Positions 1 through 8,143 are shown, counted from the first letter of the stretch. The stretch: DNA of 33,947 nt from CAZJHX01 sp964545715 (GCA_964545715.1 CAZJHX010000118.1:1-33947), one strand, 5' to 3'. Numbers and translations are program-made. The notes: generated from the sequence alone by a model not told the origin.

Positions 1-22
1 CGTTCGGCCCGTCTTCCGAACG
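1..22 (-). terminator. Possible terminator hairpin downstream of the CHAT gene
   Basis: A 7-bp perfect inverted repeat (CGTTCGG at 1-7, CCGAACG at 16-22) with an 8-nt loop lies about 27 nt beyond the stop codon of the minus-strand CHAT gene. The window ends at the hairpin, so a U-tract cannot be checked. It could equally be an unrelated dyad. Confidence 0.3.
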
Positions 23-48
23 AGCGTCCTACACCATTTCCAGGGACT

Positions 49-1644
49 CTATCTCGCGGCGGCCTCTGTTGGCGTCCGAGCCGCCATCGCCGCCTCATAA
101 GCCGCGTGGGTCTCATCGGTCCACGGAGACGTGACAGCCTTGTGCGCCGGTGGTCGTGGCCCGAGGCACGCTTCTTCCAACGGCACCCCCTGCGCCCGCA
201 GCGCAGCAGCCAGTGCGCTGTTGGACGCACCCTCGATCACCAGCCTGGCGTCTGCTCGTTTCCGTGTTGCGCTCAGTACCGCGGCGAGCCGGACCGCATC
301 CGACTTACCAAGACGCTCCGTATGGACTACGAAGATTCGCCAGCGTCCTATCTCCAGTCCGCTCGGCACCTCCAGCGGCGGGCGCTGGGTATCGAGATAG
401 ACCGGCAGCGGACGCCACCTGTCACCCCCGACCGCAAGCTCGATGGCCATCCCGCGCAGCAGCTCCTCGCGCAACGGCCCGTCCTGGCCGGTGACCAGGA
501 TGTCCCGGTCGTCCAGCAACACGTGCGAAATCGGCCGGGCGGTTCCGTCGTGGATCGACGGCATGTTCAAGTCCGCCGTCGACGGCGACATGCTCTCCAC
601 CGCCGCCAGGTGCTTGCGGTGCGCAAGTCGCTCGAGCGTCTCCAGCACCCGCATCTGCTCGTGGGCGACGTACAGCGTGACGCCCCACGGGATCGGGCCC
701 TTCTCTTTGCCGTCTCGAGTCTCTTCGCCGTCTCGAAGCGCCGTCTCCTGCAGCACTCGCCGATGCACACACCGTCGAAACGCCTGCACCGCCAGCCAAA
801 GCGGCTCAAAGCTGTTTGCCAGCCCCATGTACAGGCTCTCCCAGGCCAGCGAGGTCGGCAGATCGAGCGCCTTTTGCTGGTCGGTATCCGCCACTGTCGG
901 AGCGCTGTGCGAGACGATGACCGCGCGCAGGCCACTCTCCTGCGCCAGCAGCACGTCGCCGTAGCATTTCAGCGCGAAGCAGTGCCACACCACCAGCACT
1001 TGAATGGTGCCTGTTTGCTCAAGCACATGCGCCAGGACCCGGGCGGTCAGGACCGGGTCGTCGTGGGTCTGCTCCTCGCCGAAGACCAGGCCCTTGCGGC
1101 GGATGTCGCCGTGGCCACCGAGCTGCAACACATGCGGGCGAAAGGCCACGCACCTGCGGACCAGCTCCTGCCTGAGCTCGTATCGACCCGCGCACAGCCC
1201 CTTCGAGTCGCGGTCTTTGCGCCACTGATCCAGGTCGAAGACGTCGACCAAGACCGCTGTGGAGCCACTGCTGTCGATGTCTGTGAGCGCCTGCAGCACC
1301 TGCGTCACGGACGCCTCTTCCTGGTCGCCGGCGTGAAACCGGGAGACCACGAGCAGCACGCGCAGCGGACCGACCGCGGGCTGTTGGGGGCGGCCGCCCG
1401 ACAACAACCGCACGATCCCGACATTTCGCCGCGTAAACAGCGGGTGTGGGCATCTCGTCTCTTCTAGCGGCACCAGCCGTGCGCGGCCCTGGGGATCCGG
1501 GTTCACCGCGACGAGCAAGCGGCGGGAGGTCTCACGCGTGGCCAGGTCGACGATCTCACGGGCCTGACCCGGATCGAGGCCCTCCCTGAGGCCGCCCTGA
1601 CAGCGGGCGGGGTCCACGTGAATGATCTTGGTGGGCAGCGCCAT
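49..1644 (-). CDS. CHAT-domain (caspase-like) protease, 531 aa
   Basis: Residues about 92-300 look like a CHAT (caspase HetF-associated with TPRs) peptidase. A strand precedes the candidate catalytic His in LGGHG (H178), a second strand leads to the candidate nucleophile in VVWHCFAL (C222), and the end of the fold follows the family pattern (VIVSH at 242-246, then AWESLYMGLA and AVQAFR at 267-291). The N-terminal 90 residues are unassigned. Residues about 381-420 (DILVTGQDGPLREELLRGMA, then PLPVYLD) resemble the start of a NACHT-type NTPase but have no Walker A Lys-Ser/Thr, so any NTPase would be a dead remnant. ATG is chosen because the upstream gene ends in TGA sharing one base with it (TGATG), which implies translational coupling. 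No signal peptide, so probably cytosolic. The family is reliable; the role, cleavage of a partner or host protein on activation, is inferred. Confidence 0.75.
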   Translation of the reverse strand: MALPTKIIHVDPARCQGGLREGLDPGQAREIVDLATRETSRRLLVAVNPDPQGRARLVPLEETRCPHPLFTRRNVGIVRLLSGGRPQQPAVGPLRVLLVVSRFHAGDQEEASVTQVLQALTDIDSSGSTAVLVDVFDLDQWRKDRDSKGLCAGRYELRQELVRRCVAFRPHVLQLGGHGDIRRKGLVFGEEQTHDDPVLTARVLAHVLEQTGTIQVLVVWHCFALKCYGDVLLAQESGLRAVIVSHSAPTVADTDQQKALDLPTSLAWESLYMGLANSFEPLWLAVQAFRRCVHRRVLQETALRDGEETRDGKEKGPIPWGVTLYVAHEQMRVLETLERLAHRKHLAAVESMSPSTADLNMPSIHDGTARPISHVLLDDRDILVTGQDGPLREELLRGMAIELAVGGDRWRPLPVYLDTQRPPLEVPSGLEIGRWRIFVVHTERLGKSDAVRLAAVLSATRKRADARLVIEGASNSALAAALRAQGVPLEEACLGPRPPAHKAVTSPWTDETHAAYEAAMAARTPTEAAAR

Positions 1645-3701
1645 CAGAGCAGTTCGGGCGCCGTCTTTTTCAGCGCCGCAAGCAACGCCTCGGCGAAGAG
1701 CGTGTTGTACTCCACCGTGCCCTTGTCCTCCTTGACGACCGACCAGGGATTCAACAAGGGGTGCTCCAGCTCCGAATTGCGTCGTGGCGAGCGGTATCGC
1801 CAACCGGCAAGCGCCCGGTTTACCACCCACCGATCGCTCTCCATCTTTGCGATAGTCAACGCGTCGACAGACTTGCGCTTGGCCTTCAGGCGCATGACGT
1901 GGGACACGATGCCCAGCGCCGCGTCGTAGTTCTCCTGCCGGTACGTCTCTTTGAGCTTGGACCACGGCTCTCGCGCTACCGGCGTGCCCCAGGCCCGCGC
2001 CGTCAGCTTGCAAAAACCCTCGTGAATGCGTTGGGCAAACTCCCACCATTGAGGCTCGGTCAGAGCGGCCCTTTCCCTGGCTTCCGACCGCCACCGATCG
2101 CGCTCGAGCAGCGCCACCAACAGGTCTTCGTCGGCCGCCAGCTCCACGACAGCCGCGGTCTTGACATGTGGAGGCGCCCGGAACTGCTTTCTCGCGATGC
2201 GTACGTCGCGCAGAAGTACGATTCGCGCGCCGAGTGACCACGCCAGGCGAAGCTGAAAGTTGGTTATCGGGCCTTTGCGCGCCGCGATGACCAGGGTCTT
2301 TCGGGGGTCCACGTCGTCGCCCAGAAGCGCCCTCCATTGAGCGATCACGCCGCGGTGCCCGAGAGGCTCGGTGGGTGAGCGCGAGGTGGTGAGAAAGTCG
2401 TCCTTTTTGACGGAGACCACCTTCATCGCGTCGCGAACAGCGCGGGCGATCCCCTGCGGCACCGACGGTGGGGCGTCCTCGAAGGCGCCGGCGACGATCA
2501 CCGCGGACTGGACCCCGGTTCTACGGTTGAAGCTGTCAAATAGTTGGCTCAGCTCAGCGATCGGTCGTGCCTCGTCCAGTCGTCGACACGTGCGCTGTAC
2601 CTGGCGGCGGTGGGCCTGTGACAACCCGAGTTGGTGAGCCATGAGGTACGCGTCCAGCGCGTCGGCCTGCTGATCCTGTAGCAACAGCGCGCGGCCGCAA
2701 TCCAGCCACGGCTGCGGATGACGTCGCGCCAGAGGCTCAGCACCGCCGTCGGCCAGCTCGGACTGAAGCGGCTCCGAGATCTCGCGCAGCGCTTCTTGCC
2801 TGTGTTTGCGTGCGCCGGCGTCCACCTCGCACAGCTCCGGCACGTACAGGTGTCTGGTTTCGAACGGCTTGCAGCGCTCGGTAAGCAAGTCGGCATAACC
2901 GTTGGGTTTATCCCGATGCAGGGCGTAGTGGAGGTCGGCGTCGAGGACGGTCTCCTGAAACCGCATCTCGTCGTGGATTCGCCCTTTCCCTTTGGGCTTC
3001 AGCCATAGCCGATACGTGGCCAGCGCGTCTTCCAGTTGGGAGCTGAGCGCGCCTTGCGCCATTGCGCGCATGCGAACGGCGGCCGCCGACTCACACCCGC
3101 TCAGCCGGTCCACGGCCTGTTCGAAGTCGTATTGGGCGGCGTGCAGGCGGGCGTGGTGAACAGCCAGGTCCTGGTCGTTGTCGAAGCCGGTGAGCCCGCT
3201 CAGTCTCGCGAGCTCCGCGGCCAGCTCGTCGTCGTCCAGCCAGAGCGTCGGCACGCAGTCGGTGGGGTCCAACACCTCGCCCGCCAGCAGCCGGTCCGTC
3301 AGTCCAAGCGTCTTGTAAGTGCCCAGCACGTGGCGCAGCAGCCAGAGGTCGGGGGGCGCCGTGACGGCGGCTGTGTTCGCCATGCTGCGGACGACGCGGA
3401 TCGCGCGCTCGAAGCCCTCTCGTTCGTCCGCGGCCACCTCGGTCGCGTCCAGTGTGTCGACCAGCTCAGCGACGTGCTCACACGCCTCCCACACGACGTC
3501 ACCCGCGCTGAGGATGTGTGGGATCGTGTCGCGAAATCGCCGAAATGACGCCGAGTCCAGGTACGGGTAACCCGCGCTGCTGAGGCCGGTTGGCCCGGTG
3601 AGGATCGGCACCAGCTCACGCGCCAACGGCGCAGCTTCCAGCGTGGGCATCGACAACAACAGGTGGGCGAGCTTGTTCAAGGAAGAGGGACTCCACAACA
3701 A
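1644..3701 (-). CDS. TPR-like / Rossmann-like / RyR-domain sensor protein, 685 aa
   Basis: The C-terminus (about 545-675) matches the bacterial RyR module: a helical half with an 'RIHEGF...PWSKLKETYRQENYDAALGI' type pattern at 558-598, then KMESDRWVVNRALAGWRYR (619-637) and LEHPLLNPW (645-653), the hallmark RW...GW...HP.L.PW. Residues about 398-500 form an alternating alpha/beta region (SAVIVAGAFEDAP; TLVIAARKGPI; GARIVLLRD) suggesting a Rossmannoid, SLOG- or TIR-like nucleotide-binding domain. Residues about 60-390 are helical and TPR-like. RyR domains in bacteria occur with TIR, SLOG, TrkA-N and other conflict modules. The gene is coupled to the CHAT protease by a 1-nt TGATG overlap, so this is the likely sensor half. 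The start is uncertain: TTG at 3701, TTG at 3680 preceded by GGAG at 10 nt, or ATG at 3650. Confidence 0.7.
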   Translation of the reverse strand: MLWSPSSLNKLAHLLLSMPTLEAAPLARELVPILTGPTGLSSAGYPYLDSASFRRFRDTIPHILSAGDVVWEACEHVAELVDTLDATEVAADEREGFERAIRVVRSMANTAAVTAPPDLWLLRHVLGTYKTLGLTDRLLAGEVLDPTDCVPTLWLDDDELAAELARLSGLTGFDNDQDLAVHHARLHAAQYDFEQAVDRLSGCESAAAVRMRAMAQGALSSQLEDALATYRLWLKPKGKGRIHDEMRFQETVLDADLHYALHRDKPNGYADLLTERCKPFETRHLYVPELCEVDAGARKHRQEALREISEPLQSELADGGAEPLARRHPQPWLDCGRALLLQDQQADALDAYLMAHQLGLSQAHRRQVQRTCRRLDEARPIAELSQLFDSFNRRTGVQSAVIVAGAFEDAPPSVPQGIARAVRDAMKVVSVKKDDFLTTSRSPTEPLGHRGVIAQWRALLGDDVDPRKTLVIAARKGPITNFQLRLAWSLGARIVLLRDVRIARKQFRAPPHVKTAAVVELAADEDLLVALLERDRWRSEARERAALTEPQWWEFAQRIHEGFCKLTARAWGTPVAREPWSKLKETYRQENYDAALGIVSHVMRLKAKRKSVDALTIAKMESDRWVVNRALAGWRYRSPRRNSELEHPLLNPWSVVKEDKGTVEYNTLFAEALLAALKKTAPELL

Positions 3702-3724
3702 TGGTGCCTGAGGCTCTCACAGGG

Positions 3725-3732
3725 ACTATACT
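3725..3732. promoter_or_regulatory. Back-to-back -10 elements between the RyR gene and the STN gene
   Basis: On the plus strand TATACT (3727-3732) ends 6 nt before the ATG at 3739, so transcription would begin at or next to the start codon (leaderless). On the minus strand the overlapping TATAGT (3730-3725) would start transcription near 3718, 17 nt before the TTG at 3701. No convincing -35 boxes were seen. The two genes could not easily fire from both sides at once. Confidence 0.4.
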
Positions 3733-3738
3733 TCGGTG

Positions 3739-4116
3739 ATGCGTCTTTCGACATTCCTTGCCGTTGTTCTTGTCGTGACCTTCATGCCGTTCGACGCCGC
3801 GTTGGCCAAGAAGTCCAACCCGCGCGTGAACTTGACCATCAAGGACGCCGATGTGCGCGATGTGCTGACGTTCCTGGCAAAACAGGCGCGGACCAACATT
3901 GTGATGACCGAGTCCGTGACCGGCAATGTGACGGTCAGCCTCAAGGAGGTGCCCGTGTGGTCCGCCATGCGCGCCATCATGCGCGCCCACGGCCTGGACT
4001 CGCTAAAACGCGGCAATGTGCTCGTCGTCATGACGGACGCGGAGCTCGCCAAGCGTCTGCAGGCTGAGCGCCGGAAGCGAGAGGCAAATCCACCCCCGGT
4101 GCGCATTCTGCCGTGA
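3739..4116 (+). CDS. Stand-alone secretin/TonB short N-terminal (STN)-like domain protein, exported, 125 aa
   Basis: A signal peptide (residues 1-23, hydrophobic core then DAALA-KK) is followed by one compact domain that reads as the STN / secretin N0-like fold found in PilQ and TonB-dependent receptors: NLTIKDADVRDVLTFLAKQA, NIVMTESVTGNVTVSLKEV, WSAMRAIMRAHGL, VLVVM. The family normally sits in front of a secretin or TonB barrel; here the protein ends after about 20 charged residues (RLQAERRKREA...), so there is no pore. It may be a periplasmic adaptor or peptidoglycan/pilotin-type partner. A GTG directly upstream (3736) is an alternative start; AGGGA at 3721-3725 is a possible ribosome site. 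Confidence 0.7.
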   Translation: MRLSTFLAVVLVVTFMPFDAALAKKSNPRVNLTIKDADVRDVLTFLAKQARTNIVMTESVTGNVTVSLKEVPVWSAMRAIMRAHGLDSLKRGNVLVVMTDAELAKRLQAERRKREANPPPVRILP

Positions 4117-4179
4117 TCCCCGCAATGTATGCGCCTGGTCGATTGTCCTCATGCGCGTAATCGTTTCTAATGGCGGTCG

Positions 4180-4980
4180 ATGTCCACAGAACAATTGCGC
4201 GTGCTCCTGGTTGAAGATGACGGCTTCGACCAAAAACAAGTTGCCGAGCTGCTAAGCCAGTCCACCACGACCACCTTCGACCTGGAAGTAACCGCGAAGC
4301 TGGGCCCTGCCTTGGAGCGCATCAGCGCCGGGCGGCTGGACGTGGTGCTGTTGGACGTCAACCTGCCCGACAGCCGCGGGCTGAACACCGTGCGGGCCGC
4401 GCTCTCGCGCTCCGTCGGCGTACCGGTCGTTGTCCTGACCGGCGGTGACGACATGGAGCTGGCCTTGGACGCGATGCGCGTGGGCGCGCAGGACTACGTC
4501 CCCAAGGGGGCGCTCGAGGGCGGCCTGCTGCAGCGTGTGCTGGTTCACGCCGTGGAGCGTCAGCGGCTGTTGAACGATCTGAGCCGGCGTTTTGCGGCCT
4601 GGACCACCGTGGTCAGGTCGCTTCGTACGCTGGACTCCAACGAGGCCCTGCAGAAGACCGCGCCCGAGACGTTTCGGGAGTTGGTGGCAATCTATGCCGG
4701 CATGTTGGAGCGCAGCGCTCACGGCCTGCAGGCCGGTGAAGCCCACCGCGCGACGGTCTCTGAGCTGGCCCGACGCATGGCGGCCAGCCGGGCCGGTGTC
4801 AGCGACCTGCTCGACGTACACCTCGCCGCGCTCGGACGCCGCGCGGAGATGGAGAGCCACGGAGGACGCACCCGCGAGCAGGAGCAGCTGCTCATTTTGG
4901 AGTTGATGGGCAACCTGGTCAGCGGCTATCGCTCCATGGCGATCCAAGCCAGCGCCGACCGCGCCCCGCGCGCTCTCTAG
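4180..4980 (+). CDS. Response regulator with C-terminal KaiA/RsbU-like helical domain, 266 aa
   Basis: Receiver domain at residues 5-128 with acidic pocket VEDD (11-14), phospho-acceptor D59 in LLDVNLPD, T87 in VVLTGG and K109 in YVPKG. A linker helix follows, then residues about 170-258 form a four-helix pattern (FRELVAIYAGMLERSAHGL; VSELARRMAASRAGVSDLLD; VHLAALGRR; LLILELMGNLVSGYRSM) that matches the KaiA/RsbU-type N-terminal bundle, a protein-protein module that in RsbU binds the switch protein RsbT. No DNA-binding or enzymatic output is present, so it probably relays a signal to an anti-sigma/partner-switching or kinase partner. ATG at 4180; the ribosome site (GGCGG) is weak. The gene converges on the minus-strand regulator at 4977, the stops overlapping on CTAG. 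Confidence 0.75.
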   Translation: MSTEQLRVLLVEDDGFDQKQVAELLSQSTTTTFDLEVTAKLGPALERISAGRLDVVLLDVNLPDSRGLNTVRAALSRSVGVPVVVLTGGDDMELALDAMRVGAQDYVPKGALEGGLLQRVLVHAVERQRLLNDLSRRFAAWTTVVRSLRTLDSNEALQKTAPETFRELVAIYAGMLERSAHGLQAGEAHRATVSELARRMAASRAGVSDLLDVHLAALGRRAEMESHGGRTREQEQLLILELMGNLVSGYRSMAIQASADRAPRAL

Positions 4981-5561
4981 GTTTCCTCGCGCCCGGTCTG
5001 GGTCGTCAGGAGCTCTTCGACCTGGTCTTTGATGTCGGTGACTTCTTCAAGCACCTGTCCCTCGCACTTGGGCGTCAACGCAGCCAGCTGCTCGGCGACG
5101 CTGACCAGCCGCTGGCGGATGCGCGCCTTAGACTCGTTGTTGGAGCGTGCGCTGGCGTTGATGCGCGCCAGCAGGGCAGAGCGCTCCCGGGCATGACTGA
5201 TGGCGCGGATCAGCGCCGGCGCGTTGATGCGATCCTTCAGCAGATAGTCTTGCGCGCCGTTGCGTACGGCCCACAGCGCCGTCTCTCTGTCCCCGGCGCC
5301 GCTCAGCACCAGGATCGGCAGCGACGGCACCGCGCTGTGCGCATGGATGAAGCTGGCACGACCCGTCTGGTCGGGCAGATTCAAGTCCAGCAGCAGGACG
5401 TCGAACTCGTTGGTCTTCGCCATGGCCAGACCATCGCCCAACGTCGTGGCGCGCTTGAGCACGATGTCGAGCTCCGGCGAGTCTGCAATGCCACGCTGAA
5501 TGTGCATTGCGTCGAAGTCGTCGTCCTCGATCAGCAGGATTCTCAATGGCTTCGCCGTCAT
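4977..5561 (-). CDS. Single-domain response regulator with coiled-coil tail, 194 aa
   Basis: Receiver domain at residues 6-125: acidic pocket IEDDD, phospho-acceptor D59 in LLLDLNLPD, switch Ser in LVLSGAG, Lys in YLLKDR. The last 70 residues are polar and helical with heptad-like Leu/Ile/Val (RIRQRLVSVAEQLAAL; VLEEVTDIKDQVEELL), probably a dimerisation or partner-docking segment. No effector domain. Third signalling gene of an operon with the GAF-PAS kinase and the regulator at 5585; a GGAGG ribosome site lies 10 nt before the ATG in the 23-nt gap. Likely the output or phosphate sink of that kinase. It resembles the receiver at 4180 in sequence, so the two may be old duplicates. Confidence 0.82.
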   Translation of the reverse strand: MTAKPLRILLIEDDDFDAMHIQRGIADSPELDIVLKRATTLGDGLAMAKTNEFDVLLLDLNLPDQTGRASFIHAHSAVPSLPILVLSGAGDRETALWAVRNGAQDYLLKDRINAPALIRAISHARERSALLARINASARSNNESKARIRQRLVSVAEQLAALTPKCEGQVLEEVTDIKDQVEELLTTQTGREET

Positions 5562-5584
5562 GGCAGTCTCGCCTCCCTCATGGG

Positions 5585-6007
5585 CTACAGGGCCTCCACA
5601 ACTCGCCAGTACTGGCGGAGGTTTGTGAGCACCTCCATAATATCGGTTGCCGAATTGTCGGATTTAACCACGTAACCTGCCACGTTGTACCCCGCCGCGG
5701 CTTTGCGGTCGCGATCACCGTCCGACGTTGTCAGAACAAACACGGTTGTTTCGCGCAGCTCCTCTTTAGAACGGACCTCCTTCAAGAGCTCCAAGCCGTT
5801 CATGCGCGGCATGTTCAGATCCAGCAGCATCACCAGCGGGCGCGGCAGAGCGTCCTCGCCGGTACGCTCGAGCAGCTCCAGCGCCTCAACACCGTCGCGC
5901 GCAACGTGGATGGGGTTGAGCACACGCAACTCCTGAAACGCACGCTGCACCGCCATGACGTCGTAGTCATCGTCGTCGACCAACACGAAGTGGACCATCC
6001 GCGTCAT
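5585..6007 (-). CDS. Rcp1-type single-domain response regulator, 140 aa
   Basis: The whole protein is one receiver of the Rcp1/CheY-like class that pairs with phytochrome-type and GAF/PAS histidine kinases: HFVLVDDDDYD at the N-terminus, expanded loop before D63 in MLLDLNMPRMNG, LTTSDGDRD, VVKSD in place of the usual K-P, and a C-terminal RQYW helix. Its ATG overlaps the kinase stop by 4 nt (ATGA), so the two are translationally coupled and this is the most likely cognate receiver. A second in-frame ATG at codon 4 is possible. Confidence 0.85.
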   Translation of the reverse strand: MTRMVHFVLVDDDDYDVMAVQRAFQELRVLNPIHVARDGVEALELLERTGEDALPRPLVMLLDLNMPRMNGLELLKEVRSKEELRETTVFVLTTSDGDRDRKAAAGYNVAGYVVKSDNSATDIMEVLTNLRQYWRVVEAL

Positions 6008-8142
6008 GCTTCAGCCTCCGTCCGATACGTCGAGGGCCACGTGAAGCGGAAGGTCGTCCCTTCTCCAACCTGTGACTCCACCTGGATTTCACCCCCGAAG
6101 GTGTTGACCACCTTGGTCACAATGGCCAAGCCCATGCCGGTGCCCTCCACCTCGTCGCGCCGCTTCAGCGTTTGAAAGATCTCGAAGATCCGCTCATGGA
6201 ACTCTTCCGCGATTCCAGGCCCGTTGTCCTCTACGAAGAACTCGACCATGCCGTTGACGTCGCCGCATCGGACCTTGACCCGTCCCTGATCACCGTGATG
6301 GTGCTTCACCGCGTTCTCCAGCAGGTTCAAGAACACCTGGCGCAGCGGCGCGCGCGGCGTCTGAATTACCGGCATGCCGTCCGCCACTTGAATCTCAAAG
6401 TCCTCGGGCAGCGCCAGCAGGCCGACGAGGTCCGTCACCAACTCGCCCGAGTCCACCTCTTCGGGGGTTGCCCGCAGCCGGCCCGCGCGCGAGTACTGCA
6501 GCAGGCCGTTCATGAGCCCCTCCATGCGCTGTACGCGACCCCTCAGCATGTGCATGTGGTCTCGGGTCTCGCCCACCAGCACCTCGTCCAGGTCCCGCTC
6601 GATCCACTCGCTCAGGCCGCGGATGGCGCGCATCGGGGCCTTGAGATCGTGCGATACGACGTAGGCAAACTTCTCCAGCTCGGCGTTGGACCGGCCCAGC
6701 CCTTCCGCGGTGCGCTTGAGGTTGTTCTCGGCGCGCTTCTGTCGCGTGATGTCGCGGCCCACGAGAGCGGCGCCCTGCACACGGCCGGAGCCGTCCTTGA
6801 TCGGCGAGACCGTCAGCGCAACCTCGATCGGCATGCCGTCCTTTCGCAGCCAGATCGTCTCGTGCAAGCTGATGCTCTCGCCCTGCTGCGTCTTGGCGAG
6901 CAGGTCTTCCAGCTCGGACGGTCGATCGGCGGGCACCACCGGCTGCAGCGTCTTGCCCATCAGGTCAGCGGGCTCGTACCCGAACAATCGCTCCGCGCCC
7001 GGGTTCAGCGACAGCACGCGGCCACCCAGCGTCAGCCCGATGATCGCGTCGTGCGAGGACTGCACGATCGTCCGATAGCGCGCCAGGCGGCGGGCGGCCT
7101 GCTTGCGGTCGGTGATGTCGCGCTCGATGGACGACGCGCCGATAACGTCGCCGTCGATCGTCGTAATCGGCGACGCCGTCAAGGACACGTCGATGCGTGT
7201 TCCGTCCCGGCACAGTCGCTCAGTCTCGTGGTCCTCGACGCGCTCGCCCCGGCCGAGCCGCTCCAGGATGTCCAGCATCTGGCGCTCGCGGTCTTTTGGG
7301 ATCACGCAGAAGATCGGGCCGCCCACGACCTCCTCCGCGCTGTACCCGTACAGGCGCTCAGCGCCCGTGTTCCAGGAGCCGATCACCCCGTCCAACGCGT
7401 AGCCCAGCACTGCGTCCGCGGTCGACTCGACGATGGCCGCCAGGTCCGCCTTGGCCTTGTACGCCTCCTCCCGCTCGAGGACGCGACCCAGGTGGGCCGC
7501 CACACTTTGGATCACCCGAAAGGTCGCCTCGGCGGGGCGCTCCATGTGTCCGGCAAAAAACAGCAGCAGCGCGCGAACCTCGTCGCCTACGAGCACCGGG
7601 ACCGCCACGCCCGCGTTGAACCCGTGCTGAATCGCGACCGAGGACCACGTCACCTTGGCATCCAATTGTTCGGTGAAGTGGGGCTCCCGCGTGGCCAGCA
7701 CTTTGCCCATCAGGCCACGGCCCGGTTGGGGACGCGCCGCGCGGATCAATCGGCGCAGCGGATCGAGCGGGTCCGACGGGTCCAGCGCAAACAGAATGGA
7801 GGTCTCGGTGACGCGGTACGGCCCCGTGCGGTGCACGTACACGCAGCCGGCCTCGAACCCCGTGAACTTGCATATCTCGTCCACGCAGAGCCGAAACGCC
7901 TCTTTGGGTGAGCCGGTCTCGTTGGCGATGACCGCCGCTTGATGCACCAACGCCTGTGCGTCGTCATCGGACGGCGTGACGATCTCCGTTGGGGCCGGCG
8001 GCGCCTGCAGCGCGATGGGCGGTGCGGCCACCTGTCTCGGACCGGCGAGGGCGACCTTGCGCTGCCAGAGCCACCACAGGGCTGCCGCGTTCGCCACGAG
8101 CGCGACGACGCCGATTGTCCAGAGGCTGGGGGTCAGGAGCAT
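6004..8142 (-). CDS. GAF-PAS-PAS sensor histidine kinase with one membrane anchor, 712 aa
   Basis: One N-terminal transmembrane helix (5-25) is followed by a Pro-rich linker, a GAF domain (about 62-225), PAS 1 (about 232-348, with PAC ending SIERDITDRK), PAS 2 (about 357-470, ending LVGRDITRQK), a HisKA dimerisation helix with H498 in FAYVVSHDLKAPMR, and a HATPase domain (about 570-705: LLENAVKHH N-box, DNGPGI G1, GTGMGLAIV G2). This is the phytochrome-like cytosolic kinase layout, but no bilin Cys/His context was identified, so the ligand is unknown. It phosphorylates probably the coupled Rcp1-type regulator at 5585 and perhaps that at 4977. The ATG is 1 nt downstream of the EEP gene stop, with GGAAAA as ribosome site. 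Confidence 0.9.
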   Translation of the reverse strand: MLLTPSLWTIGVVALVANAAALWWLWQRKVALAGPRQVAAPPIALQAPPAPTEIVTPSDDDAQALVHQAAVIANETGSPKEAFRLCVDEICKFTGFEAGCVYVHRTGPYRVTETSILFALDPSDPLDPLRRLIRAARPQPGRGLMGKVLATREPHFTEQLDAKVTWSSVAIQHGFNAGVAVPVLVGDEVRALLLFFAGHMERPAEATFRVIQSVAAHLGRVLEREEAYKAKADLAAIVESTADAVLGYALDGVIGSWNTGAERLYGYSAEEVVGGPIFCVIPKDRERQMLDILERLGRGERVEDHETERLCRDGTRIDVSLTASPITTIDGDVIGASSIERDITDRKQAARRLARYRTIVQSSHDAIIGLTLGGRVLSLNPGAERLFGYEPADLMGKTLQPVVPADRPSELEDLLAKTQQGESISLHETIWLRKDGMPIEVALTVSPIKDGSGRVQGAALVGRDITRQKRAENNLKRTAEGLGRSNAELEKFAYVVSHDLKAPMRAIRGLSEWIERDLDEVLVGETRDHMHMLRGRVQRMEGLMNGLLQYSRAGRLRATPEEVDSGELVTDLVGLLALPEDFEIQVADGMPVIQTPRAPLRQVFLNLLENAVKHHHGDQGRVKVRCGDVNGMVEFFVEDNGPGIAEEFHERIFEIFQTLKRRDEVEGTGMGLAIVTKVVNTFGGEIQVESQVGEGTTFRFTWPSTYRTEAEA

Positions 8143-8143
8143 C

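Noticed and set aside
106..1467. Long plus-strand open frame of 453 codons opposite the CHAT gene
   Set aside because: Translation is basic and compositionally odd (Arg/His/Gln-rich), with no domain pattern. It is the complement frame of a high-GC coding gene with clear CHAT motifs.
1645..2337. N-terminal extension of the CHAT frame up to 2337
   Set aside because: It overlaps the RyR gene in another frame, has Arg/Gly-rich low-complexity translation, and a coupled ATG at 1644 explains the start.
6172..7911. 579-codon plus-strand open frame opposite the GAF-PAS kinase
   Set aside because: Arg/Gln/His-rich shadow translation with no motifs; the kinase on the other strand has every expected box.
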